A stretch of 35,644 nucleotides of DNA from JAXHMM01 sp964528445 (GTDB lineage Bacteria; Bacteroidota; Rhodothermia; Balneolales; Balneolaceae), in NCBI GenBank assembly GCA_964528445.1, contig CAZGSL010000021.1, positions 1 through 35,644 of the forward strand, given 5' to 3'. The notes beneath the pieces are model-generated. The model ran no database searches and was not told the DNA's origin. It saw nothing but the letters and a program-made list of their open reading frames with translations. Made by a program: the position numbers and the translations under genes. Shown piece after piece: positions 7,501 through 16,178 of the stretch. Each line of letters begins with the position of its first letter. Within the stretch, counting starts at the first letter, position 1.

Positions 7501-8541
7501 GAACTGGACCGGCGCATCGGACAGATGCTGATGACCGGCTTCCGGGGACTGGAGCTCGCGGATACGCTCCAGGTGGCGGAGGACCTGCGCGAGGGGCGCC
7601 TGGGCGGGGTGATTCTTTTTGATTACGACGTGCCGGCGGATACCGCCCTTCGCAACATCCGCTCGCCACGGCAGCTCCGGAACCTCACCCGCCAGCTGCA
7701 GGAGGGGTCGCCCGTCCCCCTCTTTATCGCCATCGACCAGGAAGGGGGACGCGTCTCCCGGCTGAAGGAGCGCAACGGTTTTCCGCCTACCGTCTCCGCC
7801 GAATACCTGGGCTCCCAGCCGGTGGACTCCACGCGCTTCTACGCCGGGCGCACGGCGGGGGTGCTGGACAGTATGGGCATCAACTTCAACTTTGCGCCGG
7901 TGGTGGACCTGGACGTCAACCCGGACAACCCGGTGATCGGGGGACTTCAGCGCGCGTTCTCGGCCGATCCCGACACGGTCTACCGCCGCGCCCGCACCTG
8001 GATCCGTGCCTCGCGCCGCCACGGGGTGATCACCGCCGTCAAGCACTTTCCCGGCCACGGCAGCTCGTCGGGCGACTCCCACCTGGGGGTGGTGGACGTC
8101 ACCGGGACGTGGAGCCCGGAGGAGCTGGTTCCCTACCGCCGGCTTATCGATGAGGGGCTGACCGACGCGGTGATGACCGCGCATATCTTCAACCGGGAGA
8201 TCGACCCGGAGTGGCCGGCCACCCTCTCGCGCCGCACCATCGGGGGCGTGCTGAGGGACAGCCTCGGCTTCGGCGGCGTGGTGGTGTCGGACGACATGCA
8301 GATGGGGGCCATCCGCGACGAGTACGGGCTGGAGACCGCCATACGGCGCTCCCTGGAGGCGGGCGTGGACCTGCTGGTCTTCGCCAACAACTCGGTGTAC
8401 CAGCCCGACATCGCCCTCCGCGCCCACCGGATCATCCGCAGGCTGGTGGAGGAGGGCACAGTTTCCCGGGAGCGGATCGACCGCTCCTGGAAGCGCATCA
8501 TGGACCTGAAGCGCGAGTACGGGCTGCTTCCCGCCCCCTGA
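7501..8541 (+). CDS. NagZ-type beta-N-acetylhexosaminidase (GH3), 5' end lost in N gap
   Basis: 346 codons of a glycoside hydrolase family 3 enzyme, which removes N-acetylglucosamine from peptidoglycan fragments during cell-wall recycling. The TIM barrel is present almost from its start (IGQMLMTGFRG). Visible landmarks are IAIDQEGGRVSRL, the KHFPGHG motif at 8041-8061, the NagZ-specific Asp/His dyad in GDSH (GAC 8074-8076, CAC 8080-8082), and the nucleophile in VVVSDDMQMGAI (likely the first Asp, 8290-8292). The C-terminus seems complete (RIMDLKREYGLLPAP). Only a few tens of residues, probably including any signal peptide, are missing, so periplasmic versus cytoplasmic location cannot be judged. 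Confidence 0.88.
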   Translation, partial: ELDRRIGQMLMTGFRGLELADTLQVAEDLREGRLGGVILFDYDVPADTALRNIRSPRQLRNLTRQLQEGSPVPLFIAIDQEGGRVSRLKERNGFPPTVSAEYLGSQPVDSTRFYAGRTAGVLDSMGINFNFAPVVDLDVNPDNPVIGGLQRAFSADPDTVYRRARTWIRASRRHGVITAVKHFPGHGSSSGDSHLGVVDVTGTWSPEELVPYRRLIDEGLTDAVMTAHIFNREIDPEWPATLSRRTIGGVLRDSLGFGGVVVSDDMQMGAIRDEYGLETAIRRSLEAGVDLLVFANNSVYQPDIALRAHRIIRRLVEEGTVSRERIDRSWKRIMDLKREYGLLPAP

Positions 8542-8610
8542 GCAATTGCTTCTCCGTACATGACCCGGCTCGCACCGTCCGTATTGTCCGGCGCCGCTGC
8601 TCTCGTTACC

Positions 8611-11361
8611 TCAATCGTCTCCCCGGTAGGGCACGCCCTCGCTAATCCAGTCCGGCGCCGGCATGCCGCGCAGGTAGTGGTCGAAGTACTCCTTCATCTT
8701 GATGGCGTAGTCCAGCCGGTTGGAGTAGCGCTGCAGGTGGTGCGGCTCGTCATGGTACTGCAGGAAGATGGCGTCCTTGCCCAGCCGGCGCATCGCCAGG
8801 TAGAGCTCGATGCCCTGGTACCACGGCACGGCGGTGTCCTCGTCCCCGAACATCAGCATGAGGGGCGTTTCGATGCGGTCGGCGAAGAAGACGGGTGAGT
8901 TCTCGATGTAGCGCTCGGGATACTCCCAGAGGCTCCCGCCGATCCGGCTCTGGGTCTGCTCGTACTGGAACTGCCGGGCCAGTCCGCTGCCCCAGCGGAT
9001 CCCGCTGTAGGCGCTGGTCATGTTGGAGACCGGCGCGCCGGCGATGGCGGCGTCGAAGATATCGGTTTCGGTAATGATGTGCGCGGTCTGGTAGCCGCTC
9101 CAGGAGTGGCCGTGAAGCCCCAGCTTGTCGGGATGAGCCACGCCCATGTCGATCAGCTTCAGGATGCCCGGCACCAGGCTCTTGGCCGAGGAGGGTCCGG
9201 GGAAGCCCACCGTGAAGTGGACGTCGGGCAGGAAGACCACGTAGCCGTCGCTGACGTACTGCGGCAGCACGGGACGGTCGTCGTTGGTAATGTTGTTGAA
9301 CTGGTAGGCCCGCTGGGAGAAGAAACGGTAGAAGTAGGTCATCACCGGATAGCGCTTCTCCGGGTCGTAGTTGTCCGGCCTGATCACCGCGCCGCGGACG
9401 GTGTCCCCCTTCACGTCGGTCCACTGGATGACCTCGGCGCGTCCCCAGTTGTAGCGCTCGTGCAGATCGGTGTGCAGGCTGGTCAGCTGACGGGTCTGGG
9501 CGAAATCCATGCCCTCGCTGACCCAGATGTTGGGATAGAGATCGTAGCTCTCCTTGGTAAAGAAAATCCGTCCGCTGTCGTCGGGACGCGTTTCAATCTC
9601 GTAGTTGAGCTCCTCCTCAAGCAGCGGTTCGGTGCCCGTCTGGTCGAGGCGAAAGCGGTAGAGCCCTTCGTACTTCTCCTTGTCGTAGAAGCCCTCCAGC
9701 AGGAGCCGTTCGTCGGACGTGAAATACTCCCGGTCGTAATCCAGCCGCTCGATGCGGTAGGTAACAGAGCGCTCGCGTCCGTCGACGGTCAGGTTTTCGG
9801 CCTCGCCCGAGCCGGTATCGAAGCTCCAGATGTCGTATTTGTCGTAGATCAGCACCTGCTCCTCACCCTCGATCCAGCCGGCGAGGCCGTAGCCCGGCAC
9901 GGGAGAGGGATAGTCGTGATCCTCGTCGTGAAAAGGCACCTCCATATCGCCGGTCAGGTTGCGCCGGGTCCCGCTCTCCACATCGTAGAGGTGCCAGTTC
10001 TTGTCGCGGAACCAGAGGGCGTACCGGCCGGCCGGCGAGAGCTCCACGCCGCCGTCAAGCCGTTCGGTAAGCAGCGTTTTTTCGCCGCTCTCCAGGTCAA
10101 CCAGGTAGTAGTCGCTGTAGAACCCGTCCCATGTCATCTGCTTGCGGTAGGGACGGCCGGATTCGGCCAGCGTCACCCGCGGATTGTGGCTCACGTCCAC
10201 TTCGGGCACCTCTTCGGTGGCCAGCTGCACGTATTCACCCTCCTCCAGGTGGTAGACCGCCCGGTAGAGCTGGTTCTGACGCTGGTTCCAGGTCTGCCGC
10301 TCGTGCGTCTTGATCAGGGGATCGTCCCAGTGCCAGACGTCCACGTCCTTTTCCGAAAGGATCTGCTCCGTGTTGTACACCTCCTGTTCGGGCTCCTCCC
10401 CGTCCTCTTCGCCCGGGGGATCGGCTTCCATCAGCTCGCGGTTCTTCACCGTGAAGAAGAGGCGCTCCCCGTCGTTCGTCCAGTCCAGGTCGTTCTCCGA
10501 GCGGAGCCACCAGCGGTCGGGAACGCTCTCCCCCTCCACGAGCGTGCTGAGGGAGCCGTCGCCCGCATCCCACGCCATCAGGTCGGCCGTCCCCGCCACA
10601 TACGACGAATCGAGCTCAGCGCCGGTGAAGGCCAGCCTGCCCGTGTCGTGATCCCATGTCAGATTGGCGAAATAGCCGTCCGCCGCCGACGTCACGGTCC
10701 GCTGCGAACCGCCGTCGTCCAGATCGCGGACGTAAAGCCCGTTTTCCGTCCCCCCGGTGTCGACCACCGTGTAGGCCAGGTGCACGGAGGTGCTGTCGAA
10801 GGCCATCTCATCCACGAACGCCAGGCGGTGCCGCTCTCCCGTCTCCAGCTCCATCAGGTCCACGGGCCCTCCCAGGTGGTCGTTCTCATCGTATTCCTCG
10901 CTGACGGAGTCGGGCAGCATCCTGCGCACGGCCAGCCACCGGCCGTCGTCCGAAAACTGAAAACTCCGCACGCTGTCAATCTCCTGCACATTCCCCGTCG
11001 AGGTATTCAGCAGGTACATGCCCTCTACCAGGTCCTCCCCGTCGTTCAGCTCCTCCTCGAACGGAATCTCGCGGGTGGCGGCCACCCAGGTGCCGCCGGC
11101 GCTGATCGCGGGATCGTCGGCCAGCTCCAGCGTATAGACGGTCTCCCCGTCCACATCGCGAACGCGCACCTCGCCGTCGCCCCGGTCGGGCCAGACGCTG
11201 TAGGCGAGCCAGCTGCCGTCGTCGGAGATTTCCTCGTCGGTGATATCCTCCCAGCGCATGATGTCCTCAAAGGTCAGCGGACTGTTCTGGGCGGGGAGCA
11301 TTACGGGAACGGCAATGAGCAGGGAGAGCAACAGGAGAGAGAATGATCGAAGGGATTTCAT
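8611..11361 (-). CDS. S9 family prolyl-oligopeptidase-like peptidase, exported
   Basis: A 916-residue protein with a clear signal peptide (basic MKSLR, long hydrophobic stretch, cleavage near PAQ at about residue 25). Residues about 30-640 form WD/PD40-like beta-propeller repeats (DDGSWLAYSV, DDGRWLAVRR). Residues about 650-916 are the alpha/beta-hydrolase domain. The catalytic triad appears as Ser753 in GHSWSGY, Asp842 in FGDEDTAVPW and His874 or His875 in DEPHHL. The nucleophile elbow reads GxSxS rather than the usual GxSxG. Expected role: cleavage of peptides in the periplasm. It stands alone: convergent with the GH3 gene, divergent from the DinB-like gene. Confidence 0.9.
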   Translation of the reverse strand: MKSLRSFSLLLLSLLIAVPVMLPAQNSPLTFEDIMRWEDITDEEISDDGSWLAYSVWPDRGDGEVRVRDVDGETVYTLELADDPAISAGGTWVAATREIPFEEELNDGEDLVEGMYLLNTSTGNVQEIDSVRSFQFSDDGRWLAVRRMLPDSVSEEYDENDHLGGPVDLMELETGERHRLAFVDEMAFDSTSVHLAYTVVDTGGTENGLYVRDLDDGGSQRTVTSAADGYFANLTWDHDTGRLAFTGAELDSSYVAGTADLMAWDAGDGSLSTLVEGESVPDRWWLRSENDLDWTNDGERLFFTVKNRELMEADPPGEEDGEEPEQEVYNTEQILSEKDVDVWHWDDPLIKTHERQTWNQRQNQLYRAVYHLEEGEYVQLATEEVPEVDVSHNPRVTLAESGRPYRKQMTWDGFYSDYYLVDLESGEKTLLTERLDGGVELSPAGRYALWFRDKNWHLYDVESGTRRNLTGDMEVPFHDEDHDYPSPVPGYGLAGWIEGEEQVLIYDKYDIWSFDTGSGEAENLTVDGRERSVTYRIERLDYDREYFTSDERLLLEGFYDKEKYEGLYRFRLDQTGTEPLLEEELNYEIETRPDDSGRIFFTKESYDLYPNIWVSEGMDFAQTRQLTSLHTDLHERYNWGRAEVIQWTDVKGDTVRGAVIRPDNYDPEKRYPVMTYFYRFFSQRAYQFNNITNDDRPVLPQYVSDGYVVFLPDVHFTVGFPGPSSAKSLVPGILKLIDMGVAHPDKLGLHGHSWSGYQTAHIITETDIFDAAIAGAPVSNMTSAYSGIRWGSGLARQFQYEQTQSRIGGSLWEYPERYIENSPVFFADRIETPLMLMFGDEDTAVPWYQGIELYLAMRRLGKDAIFLQYHDEPHHLQRYSNRLDYAIKMKEYFDHYLRGMPAPDWISEGVPYRGDD

Positions 11362-11437
11362 ACCGGATGTTTTGAGTTCGAAGTTGTTACTAAAAAACAG
11401 GAAATCTTTTTCAGATACAATGCCGAGTGCTTAGATT

Positions 11438-12097
11438 ATGGAGGGTGAAACCCGTACGCGCGACCAGTTGCAACTTCGCGACGACCAGAGGCAACCCCCG
11501 AAAAGCATGGAATACACCTACAGCGGACTGATGCGGGCGTTCCGGGAGAGCCGGGCGGAGGCGGTTCGCACCATACGGGAGGCGGACGAGGAGATCTTCG
11601 GCATGCGTCCCGCTGAGGGCACCTGGTGCGCCGCCGAATGCTTTGATCACGTGGTGCAGTTCAACCGCAGGTACCTCTCCGAAATGCGGGAGGCCGCCGA
11701 ACAGGTCCGCCGTCTGCCGGAAGACGGCTCCGAATTCCGTCCAAGACTCCCCGTCCGGTGGGTCATCCGCTTTTTTGAGCCTCCCTACCGCATGAAAATC
11801 AAAACGCTCCGCCCCTTCTATCCCGGAGAGCGGGAGCACCTGGACCGGGAGAAGGTGCTTGCCTCGTTCCGGGAGACGCAGGAGGGGGTCCTCGGTCTGC
11901 TGGAGCAGGCCCGGGAAAAAAAGCTCGACCTGGGAGAGGTCCGCGCCGCCCATCCCCTCTTCTCCTTTATCTCCCTGAGCCTGGCGGACTGCTTCGGGCT
12001 GGTCCTCTCCCACCAGCGCCGTCACCGGTGGCAGGCTGAGCAGGTGATGGAGGCCGTACGGGAGGCTGCCGGCCATGCCGGCGGCGGGGCGGACTGA
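11438..12097 (+). CDS. DinB-like four-helix putative metal-binding protein
   Basis: 219 residues as read; an internal ATG at 11507 (MEYTYSGL) is an alternative start giving about 196 residues, closer to the family. The DinB/YfiT signature is visible: W-C-A-A-E-C-F-D-H-V with His71, and near the end LSHQRRHRWQ with His192 and His196, matching the three-histidine metal site. Members of this superfamily include thiol-dependent enzymes, some of which use bacillithiol; the bacilliredoxin at 16179 makes such a cofactor plausible here, though that is inference. The middle part (LPVRWVIRFFEPPYRMK) is not a motif I can assign. Divergent from the S9 peptidase gene with only 76 bp between. Confidence 0.75.
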   Translation: MEGETRTRDQLQLRDDQRQPPKSMEYTYSGLMRAFRESRAEAVRTIREADEEIFGMRPAEGTWCAAECFDHVVQFNRRYLSEMREAAEQVRRLPEDGSEFRPRLPVRWVIRFFEPPYRMKIKTLRPFYPGEREHLDREKVLASFRETQEGVLGLLEQAREKKLDLGEVRAAHPLFSFISLSLADCFGLVLSHQRRHRWQAEQVMEAVREAAGHAGGGAD

Positions 12098-12100
12098 GCG

Positions 12101-12132
12101 CAATATCCCAAACGGCCGCGCCCGTTATATTG
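12101..12132. other. Inverted repeat after the DinB-like gene
   Basis: CAATAT and AACGG in the left arm pair with CCGTT and ATATTG in the right arm (12101-12132), with small internal mismatches. No T-run follows on the plus strand. It may be a weak terminator for the DinB-like gene or an operator for the downstream TetR gene. Confidence 0.35.
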
Positions 12133-12204
12133 TTGGAGAAAATGCGCGCTCGTGGAAGCACCCGGGGCGAGAACCCGGGATACGCGCCGTAGTACCAAAA
12201 ACGT

Positions 12205-12241
12205 CACCGAAACCGTTACCACACCGCGAGCCCGAAACCGT
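12205..12241. promoter_or_regulatory. Direct repeat CCGAAACCGTTA before the TetR gene
   Basis: CCGAAACCGTTA occurs at 12205-12216 and again at 12230-12241, 25 bp apart start to start, ending 12 bp before the ATG at 12254. Twin sites so close to the start of a TetR-family gene are candidate autoregulatory operators, or may reflect a duplicated promoter element. Neither copy is itself a palindrome, which is less typical of TetR. Confidence 0.4.
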
Positions 12242-12253
12242 TAATACAACGCT

Positions 12254-12964
12254 ATGATGGATTTGGAATCTTTTGACGCCGACCGCTTCGGCGCCCGGCT
12301 GGAAATCACCGAGGCGGCGGTGGACGCCTATATGGAGCACGGGGAGGACTTTACCTTTCACCAGGTGGCGGACCGATGTGATTTTACGGTGGGCGAACTT
12401 TTCCAGTATTTCCCGGACAAGCGGTCGATTCTCGAATTCTACTACACTTCCCTGCTCATTCGCTACCGGCTGATGGTCGCCGAAATAGAGGATTACGAAT
12501 CCTTTACGCTCAGCGAGAAGCTCTCCAACCTGGCGTTCTCCACGTTCGACATGATCGCCGAGAAGGAGGCCTTCGTCCGCGAAACCTACGGGCAGATCAT
12601 CCTCTGCAGCATCGGGAAAACCGGTTTCGAAAAAGAGACGGAGAACCTGCTGAGGGAAATTTTCGAAGATGACGAACTCATCCCCTACAGCAATACCCTG
12701 CTGCTCAACGACTGGTTCTATGCCCTCCTGACGAAGAAGTTTACGGGACTTATCCGCTTCTGGCTCGGCGACGAGAGCGAGGACCGGGAACAGACCATGG
12801 AGCTGACCGACAAACTGACCGCGCTGGCCGAGGAGCTTATGTACAGCGCCGCCGCCGACCGGATACTGGACCTGCTCCGTTTTCTGGCCGCCCATTCGTT
12901 CTTCGTCGACCGGATCCCGCTGCTGGGAGAACTGAAATCCAGGATTGAGATCAACATACGATGA
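12254..12964 (+). CDS. TetR family transcriptional regulator
   Basis: 236 residues. Residues about 17-62 form the TetR DNA-binding fold: ITEAAVDAYMEHGEDFTFHQVADRCDFTVGELFQYFPDKRSILEFYY, matching the usual pattern of helix 1, the AaxxGxxxFT turn and the G-x-L-F-x-Y-F-x-x-K recognition helix. The rest is a helical ligand/dimer domain with no recognisable ligand signature. It overlaps the AarF-like gene by 4 bp (ATGA at 12961-12964), so the two are translationally coupled and the regulator probably controls its own operon. Two adjacent ATG codons at 12254 and 12257 are both possible starts. Confidence 0.88.
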   Translation: MMDLESFDADRFGARLEITEAAVDAYMEHGEDFTFHQVADRCDFTVGELFQYFPDKRSILEFYYTSLLIRYRLMVAEIEDYESFTLSEKLSNLAFSTFDMIAEKEAFVRETYGQIILCSIGKTGFEKETENLLREIFEDDELIPYSNTLLLNDWFYALLTKKFTGLIRFWLGDESEDREQTMELTDKLTALAEELMYSAAADRILDLLRFLAAHSFFVDRIPLLGELKSRIEINIR

Positions 12965-14307
12965 GCGAAGAATTTCCATCCTCCAAAATGGAGCGGGGCA
13001 AGGTCTTTGCCAAAACGGGCCTCAAACTGGGGACCAACTACGCGAAGCGCTACCTCAAGAAAAAGACCGGCGGGGAGGAGACGGAGGAGGAGAACCGCAG
13101 GTTTCATTCCGAAAACGCCCGCCAGGTCTTCAACGAATTTGCCAGGCTTCGGGGAACCGCCCTCAAGATCGCCCAGTCCCTGAGCATGGACCAGGGGGTG
13201 CTGCCCGAGGAGTTTACGGAGGTGATGAGCGAAGCCCAGTACAGCGTGCCCCCCATCAACAAGGCGCTGGTCCGCACCATCATCAAGCAGGAACTGGGAG
13301 CGTACCCGGAAGAGCTGTTCGAGGAGTTTGACCTGGAAGCCATTGCCGCCGCCTCTATTGGACAGGTGCACGCGGCCCGGCTGAAGAGCGGGGAAAAAGT
13401 GGCGCTCAAAATCCAGTACCCCAACGTCCGGAACACCATACAGTCGGACATTCGGATGGCCAAGACGCTGCTTCGCCGGCTGGTCAAGAAGGGGGCCAAC
13501 CTCGACGAGTATTTCGACGAGGTGGAGTCCACACTCATGGAGGAGACCGACTACCACCGGGAGGCGGAATACCTGCAGTACTTCCACGATCAGTTCTCCG
13601 GCGGAAGCATTCGGGTGCCCCGCCTCTATTCGCGGTACTCCACGGAGAAAGTGCTCTGCATGGAGTTCCTGGAGGGGGTGCACCTGAAAGAGTTTCTCGC
13701 CCGTGAACCCTCGCAGGAGAAGAGGGACCATATGGGACAGCTGCTGTGGAATTTCTTCCACGACCAGGTGGCGCAGAGGGATTTTATCCACGCTGACACC
13801 CATCCGGGCAATTTCCTTTTCCGTGATGACGGCACCCTGGGGGTGATCGATTTCGGGTGCGTGAAAAAATTTCCCGTCCATTTCACGCACAACTACATGC
13901 TCCTGCTGCCCACCCACATGGACAAGGACGACGAGGAGATCAGGGAGATCTACCGGGAGCTGGGCATCATCCGGGAGAACCCGGACAACCCGGAAAAAGA
14001 GGAGCGGTTTTACCAATTTTGCAAAAACTACGGGGCTACGTTCGCCCGCCCCTACCGGAACGACCGGTTTGATTTCGGAAAGCCGGAATTCAGGGAGTCC
14101 ATCAACCGCTACGCCAAGGAGATGCCGGTCATGAACGAGCCCCGGGGCGACAAGAATTTCATTTTCAGTACCCGCGTTCACCTGGGTCTCTATAATCTGC
14201 TGATCAAGCTGGGGGCCCGCGTAGACACCACCCAGAGCAAGGAAACCGCCTTCCGGGTGATCGGGGAGATGGAGGAGGAGGCGATGAGCGCCGCGGGCGA
14301 CCGCTAG
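12961..14307 (+). CDS. ABC1/AarF (UbiB-like) atypical kinase family protein
   Basis: 448 residues. ABC1-family hallmarks in order: a KxGQ-like motif reading KIAQ at residues 72-75, the Ala-rich loop AAASIGQVHAA replacing the usual Gly-rich loop, the invariant lysine in KVALKIQYP, the catalytic-loop-like HADTHPGNFLF, and the metal-binding IDFGC. Family members support isoprenoid quinone and lipid metabolism or hydrolyse ATP rather than phosphorylating proteins. The third KxGQ position is Ala instead of Gly. No ubi or menaquinone genes are nearby, so the substrate pathway is open. No membrane helix is evident at the C-terminus, unlike proteobacterial UbiB. Translationally coupled to the TetR gene. 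Confidence 0.9.
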   Translation: MSEEFPSSKMERGKVFAKTGLKLGTNYAKRYLKKKTGGEETEEENRRFHSENARQVFNEFARLRGTALKIAQSLSMDQGVLPEEFTEVMSEAQYSVPPINKALVRTIIKQELGAYPEELFEEFDLEAIAAASIGQVHAARLKSGEKVALKIQYPNVRNTIQSDIRMAKTLLRRLVKKGANLDEYFDEVESTLMEETDYHREAEYLQYFHDQFSGGSIRVPRLYSRYSTEKVLCMEFLEGVHLKEFLAREPSQEKRDHMGQLLWNFFHDQVAQRDFIHADTHPGNFLFRDDGTLGVIDFGCVKKFPVHFTHNYMLLLPTHMDKDDEEIREIYRELGIIRENPDNPEKEERFYQFCKNYGATFARPYRNDRFDFGKPEFRESINRYAKEMPVMNEPRGDKNFIFSTRVHLGLYNLLIKLGARVDTTQSKETAFRVIGEMEEEAMSAAGDR

Positions 14308-14340
14308 GCCCTCCTGTCCCGCCCGCCTGTTTTTCTTCAA

Positions 14341-14368
14341 CCGGACACTTTTCTTTGCCCGGACACTT
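14341..14368. repeat. Short direct repeat upstream of the MscS gene
   Basis: CCGGACACTT occurs at 14341-14350 and 14359-14368, 18 bp apart, about 100 bp upstream of the MscS start. It may be a regulator-binding site; there is no other evidence. Confidence 0.3.
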
Positions 14369-14469
14369 CCAGATGGTTAATATACGCCCCTCTTGTACCC
14401 GATCCGGAACGGGTGCAACGAAAACAGCATATTACCCCGTCGACAGCCTTGAACAAATCACAGCATACC

Positions 14470-16131
14470 ATGTTTACAAAGATCTGCCCCCGACACCTGG
14501 TACTCCTGATGGTCCTCCTCCTGACGTCGGGCGGAATGTTATCGCCTTCCGCTTTCGCCCAGGAGCAATCCGCGGCATCCGCCCAGGAGCAGCCCGTGGA
14601 ATTCACCCAGGAACAGCCCGCGCAATCCGAGGAGCTGCTGAGATCGCCCCGGCGCGCGGTCCACACGTTCCTCCACTGGCAGCAGGAGGGACACGAGCGC
14701 CCCGAGCTGGTGGTCCGGCCCTTCAAACTGTCCGACGGCTCACAGGAGGAGAAACTGGACCTGGCCAACAAGCTGCTCATGATCCTGGATTCCCGGGGGC
14801 TGCTGGTGGAATACGAGTCGGTGCCGGGCGATCCCGCCTACGTGGACTCCCTCTCGGGGATGCACCAGTACATTCTTTTCCCTTCCATCCCGCAGATCTA
14901 CCTGGAGCGCACCGACGGGGAGTGGGTCTTCTCCGAAACCACCATCCAGAGAATTCCTGAGCTCTACAGCGAAACCTTCTCGTTCATGGTCGAGCTGGTG
15001 GACCGCCTGCCGGATACGTTCAACCAGGAGTGGCTCGGACTGCAGGCATGGCAGTACCTCGCCATCTTCTTCTGGCTGCTGGCCGGCGTCGTGCTGCGCA
15101 AGCTTTTCGAGTACCTCTTCGCGGAGTACGGGCAGAAGCTGGTGGGCAAAAGCAGCACCAAATGGGACGACAAGATGCTGCGGGAGATGGACAAACCGCT
15201 CAGTTTCCTCTTTATGATGTCCTTCTACTGGGTCACCTACACCAACCTGCTTCTTTCGGTCCAGGTGAACTATTACCTCTCGACGACGCTTGACATCGCG
15301 GTCTCCGCCAGTTTCGTATGGCTTTTTTACAACTTTATCGAGGTGCTGAGTGAGTATCTCACGGAACTGACCTCGAAAACCGAAAGCGTGCTGGACGACC
15401 AGCTCATTCCCCTTCTCCGCAAGACCCTCAAGGTCTTCGTCGTCGTCATTGGCGTCATTTTTATCCTGCAGAACAACGGCATCAACGTCACTTCGCTGCT
15501 GGCCGGACTGGGACTCGGGGGACTTGCCATCGCGCTGGCCGCACGCGAGACCCTGGCCAATTTCTTCGGGTCGCTGACCATCTTCATGGACAAGCCGTTC
15601 CAGATAGGCGACTGGATCCGTACGCCGAACGTGGAGGGCACCGTTGAGGAGGTGGGCTTCCGTTCCACCCGCGTACGTACCTTTTACAACTCGCTTGTGA
15701 GTGTCCCCAACTCCATGCTGACGAACGGAGAGATCGACAACCTGGGCCTCCGGCGGTACCGCAGGCTCAAGATGACCCTGAACCTGACGTACGATACCAC
15801 GGCCGAACAGATGGAGGCCTTTACGGAGGGCATCCGGGAGCTGATACGCTCAAACGACAACATCTGGCAGGAGTTCCACCAGGTCCGCTTCAACGATTAC
15901 GGGGCCCACTCGCTGGATGTGATGGTCTACCTCTTTTTCGATGTGCCCGACTGGGATACCGAACTGGCGGAGCGACACCAGTTCCTCCTGGAGATCAAAA
16001 AGCTGGCGCAGAAGGTTGGAGTGGACTTCGCCTTCCCCACGCGCACGCTGCATGTCGGGAGCATGCCGGAGAACATTCTTCCACTCTCGGCATCCCCGGA
16101 TACTTCGGGCAGTTCGCATGAGGATAGCTGA
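14470..16131 (+). CDS. MscS family mechanosensitive ion channel
   Basis: 553 residues from the ATG at 14470, chosen because a proper signal peptide follows directly (MFTKICPRHLVLLMVLLL to SAFAQ); an ATG 57 bp earlier would bury it. After the signal comes a low-complexity stretch with three Gln-Glu-Gln units, then a soluble periplasmic part of about 170 residues, then several membrane helices. The pore-lining helix is GLGLGGLAIALAARETLANF, followed by the conserved beta domain (FQIGDWIRTPNVEGTVEEVGF, SVPNSML) and the C-terminal alpha/beta vestibule domain. The channel releases solutes under osmotic downshock. The periplasmic extension makes it larger than E. coli MscS (286 residues). Confidence 0.92.
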   Translation: MFTKICPRHLVLLMVLLLTSGGMLSPSAFAQEQSAASAQEQPVEFTQEQPAQSEELLRSPRRAVHTFLHWQQEGHERPELVVRPFKLSDGSQEEKLDLANKLLMILDSRGLLVEYESVPGDPAYVDSLSGMHQYILFPSIPQIYLERTDGEWVFSETTIQRIPELYSETFSFMVELVDRLPDTFNQEWLGLQAWQYLAIFFWLLAGVVLRKLFEYLFAEYGQKLVGKSSTKWDDKMLREMDKPLSFLFMMSFYWVTYTNLLLSVQVNYYLSTTLDIAVSASFVWLFYNFIEVLSEYLTELTSKTESVLDDQLIPLLRKTLKVFVVVIGVIFILQNNGINVTSLLAGLGLGGLAIALAARETLANFFGSLTIFMDKPFQIGDWIRTPNVEGTVEEVGFRSTRVRTFYNSLVSVPNSMLTNGEIDNLGLRRYRRLKMTLNLTYDTTAEQMEAFTEGIRELIRSNDNIWQEFHQVRFNDYGAHSLDVMVYLFFDVPDWDTELAERHQFLLEIKKLAQKVGVDFAFPTRTLHVGSMPENILPLSASPDTSGSSHEDS

Positions 16132-16178
16132 CGCTTACGCCCCATTGGACGGGCTCGAGGGATCCGGCTCCCAATGAT

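Noticed and set aside
5962..8427. 821-residue minus-strand reading frame through the N gap
   Set aside because: It is a shadow of the thioredoxin and GH3 genes: Val/Gly/Arg-rich, no family motif, and spans the N run.
9079..11346. 755-residue plus-strand frame antisense to the S9 peptidase
   Set aside because: Open by GC-rich codon bias only; the minus-strand protein has a signal peptide and catalytic triad.
12718..14340. 540-residue minus-strand frame over the AarF-like gene
   Set aside because: Antisense shadow with no recognisable domain; the plus-strand gene has all ABC1 motifs.
14413..14469. Longer N-terminus for the MscS gene
   Set aside because: It would place a good signal peptide 20 residues inside the protein.
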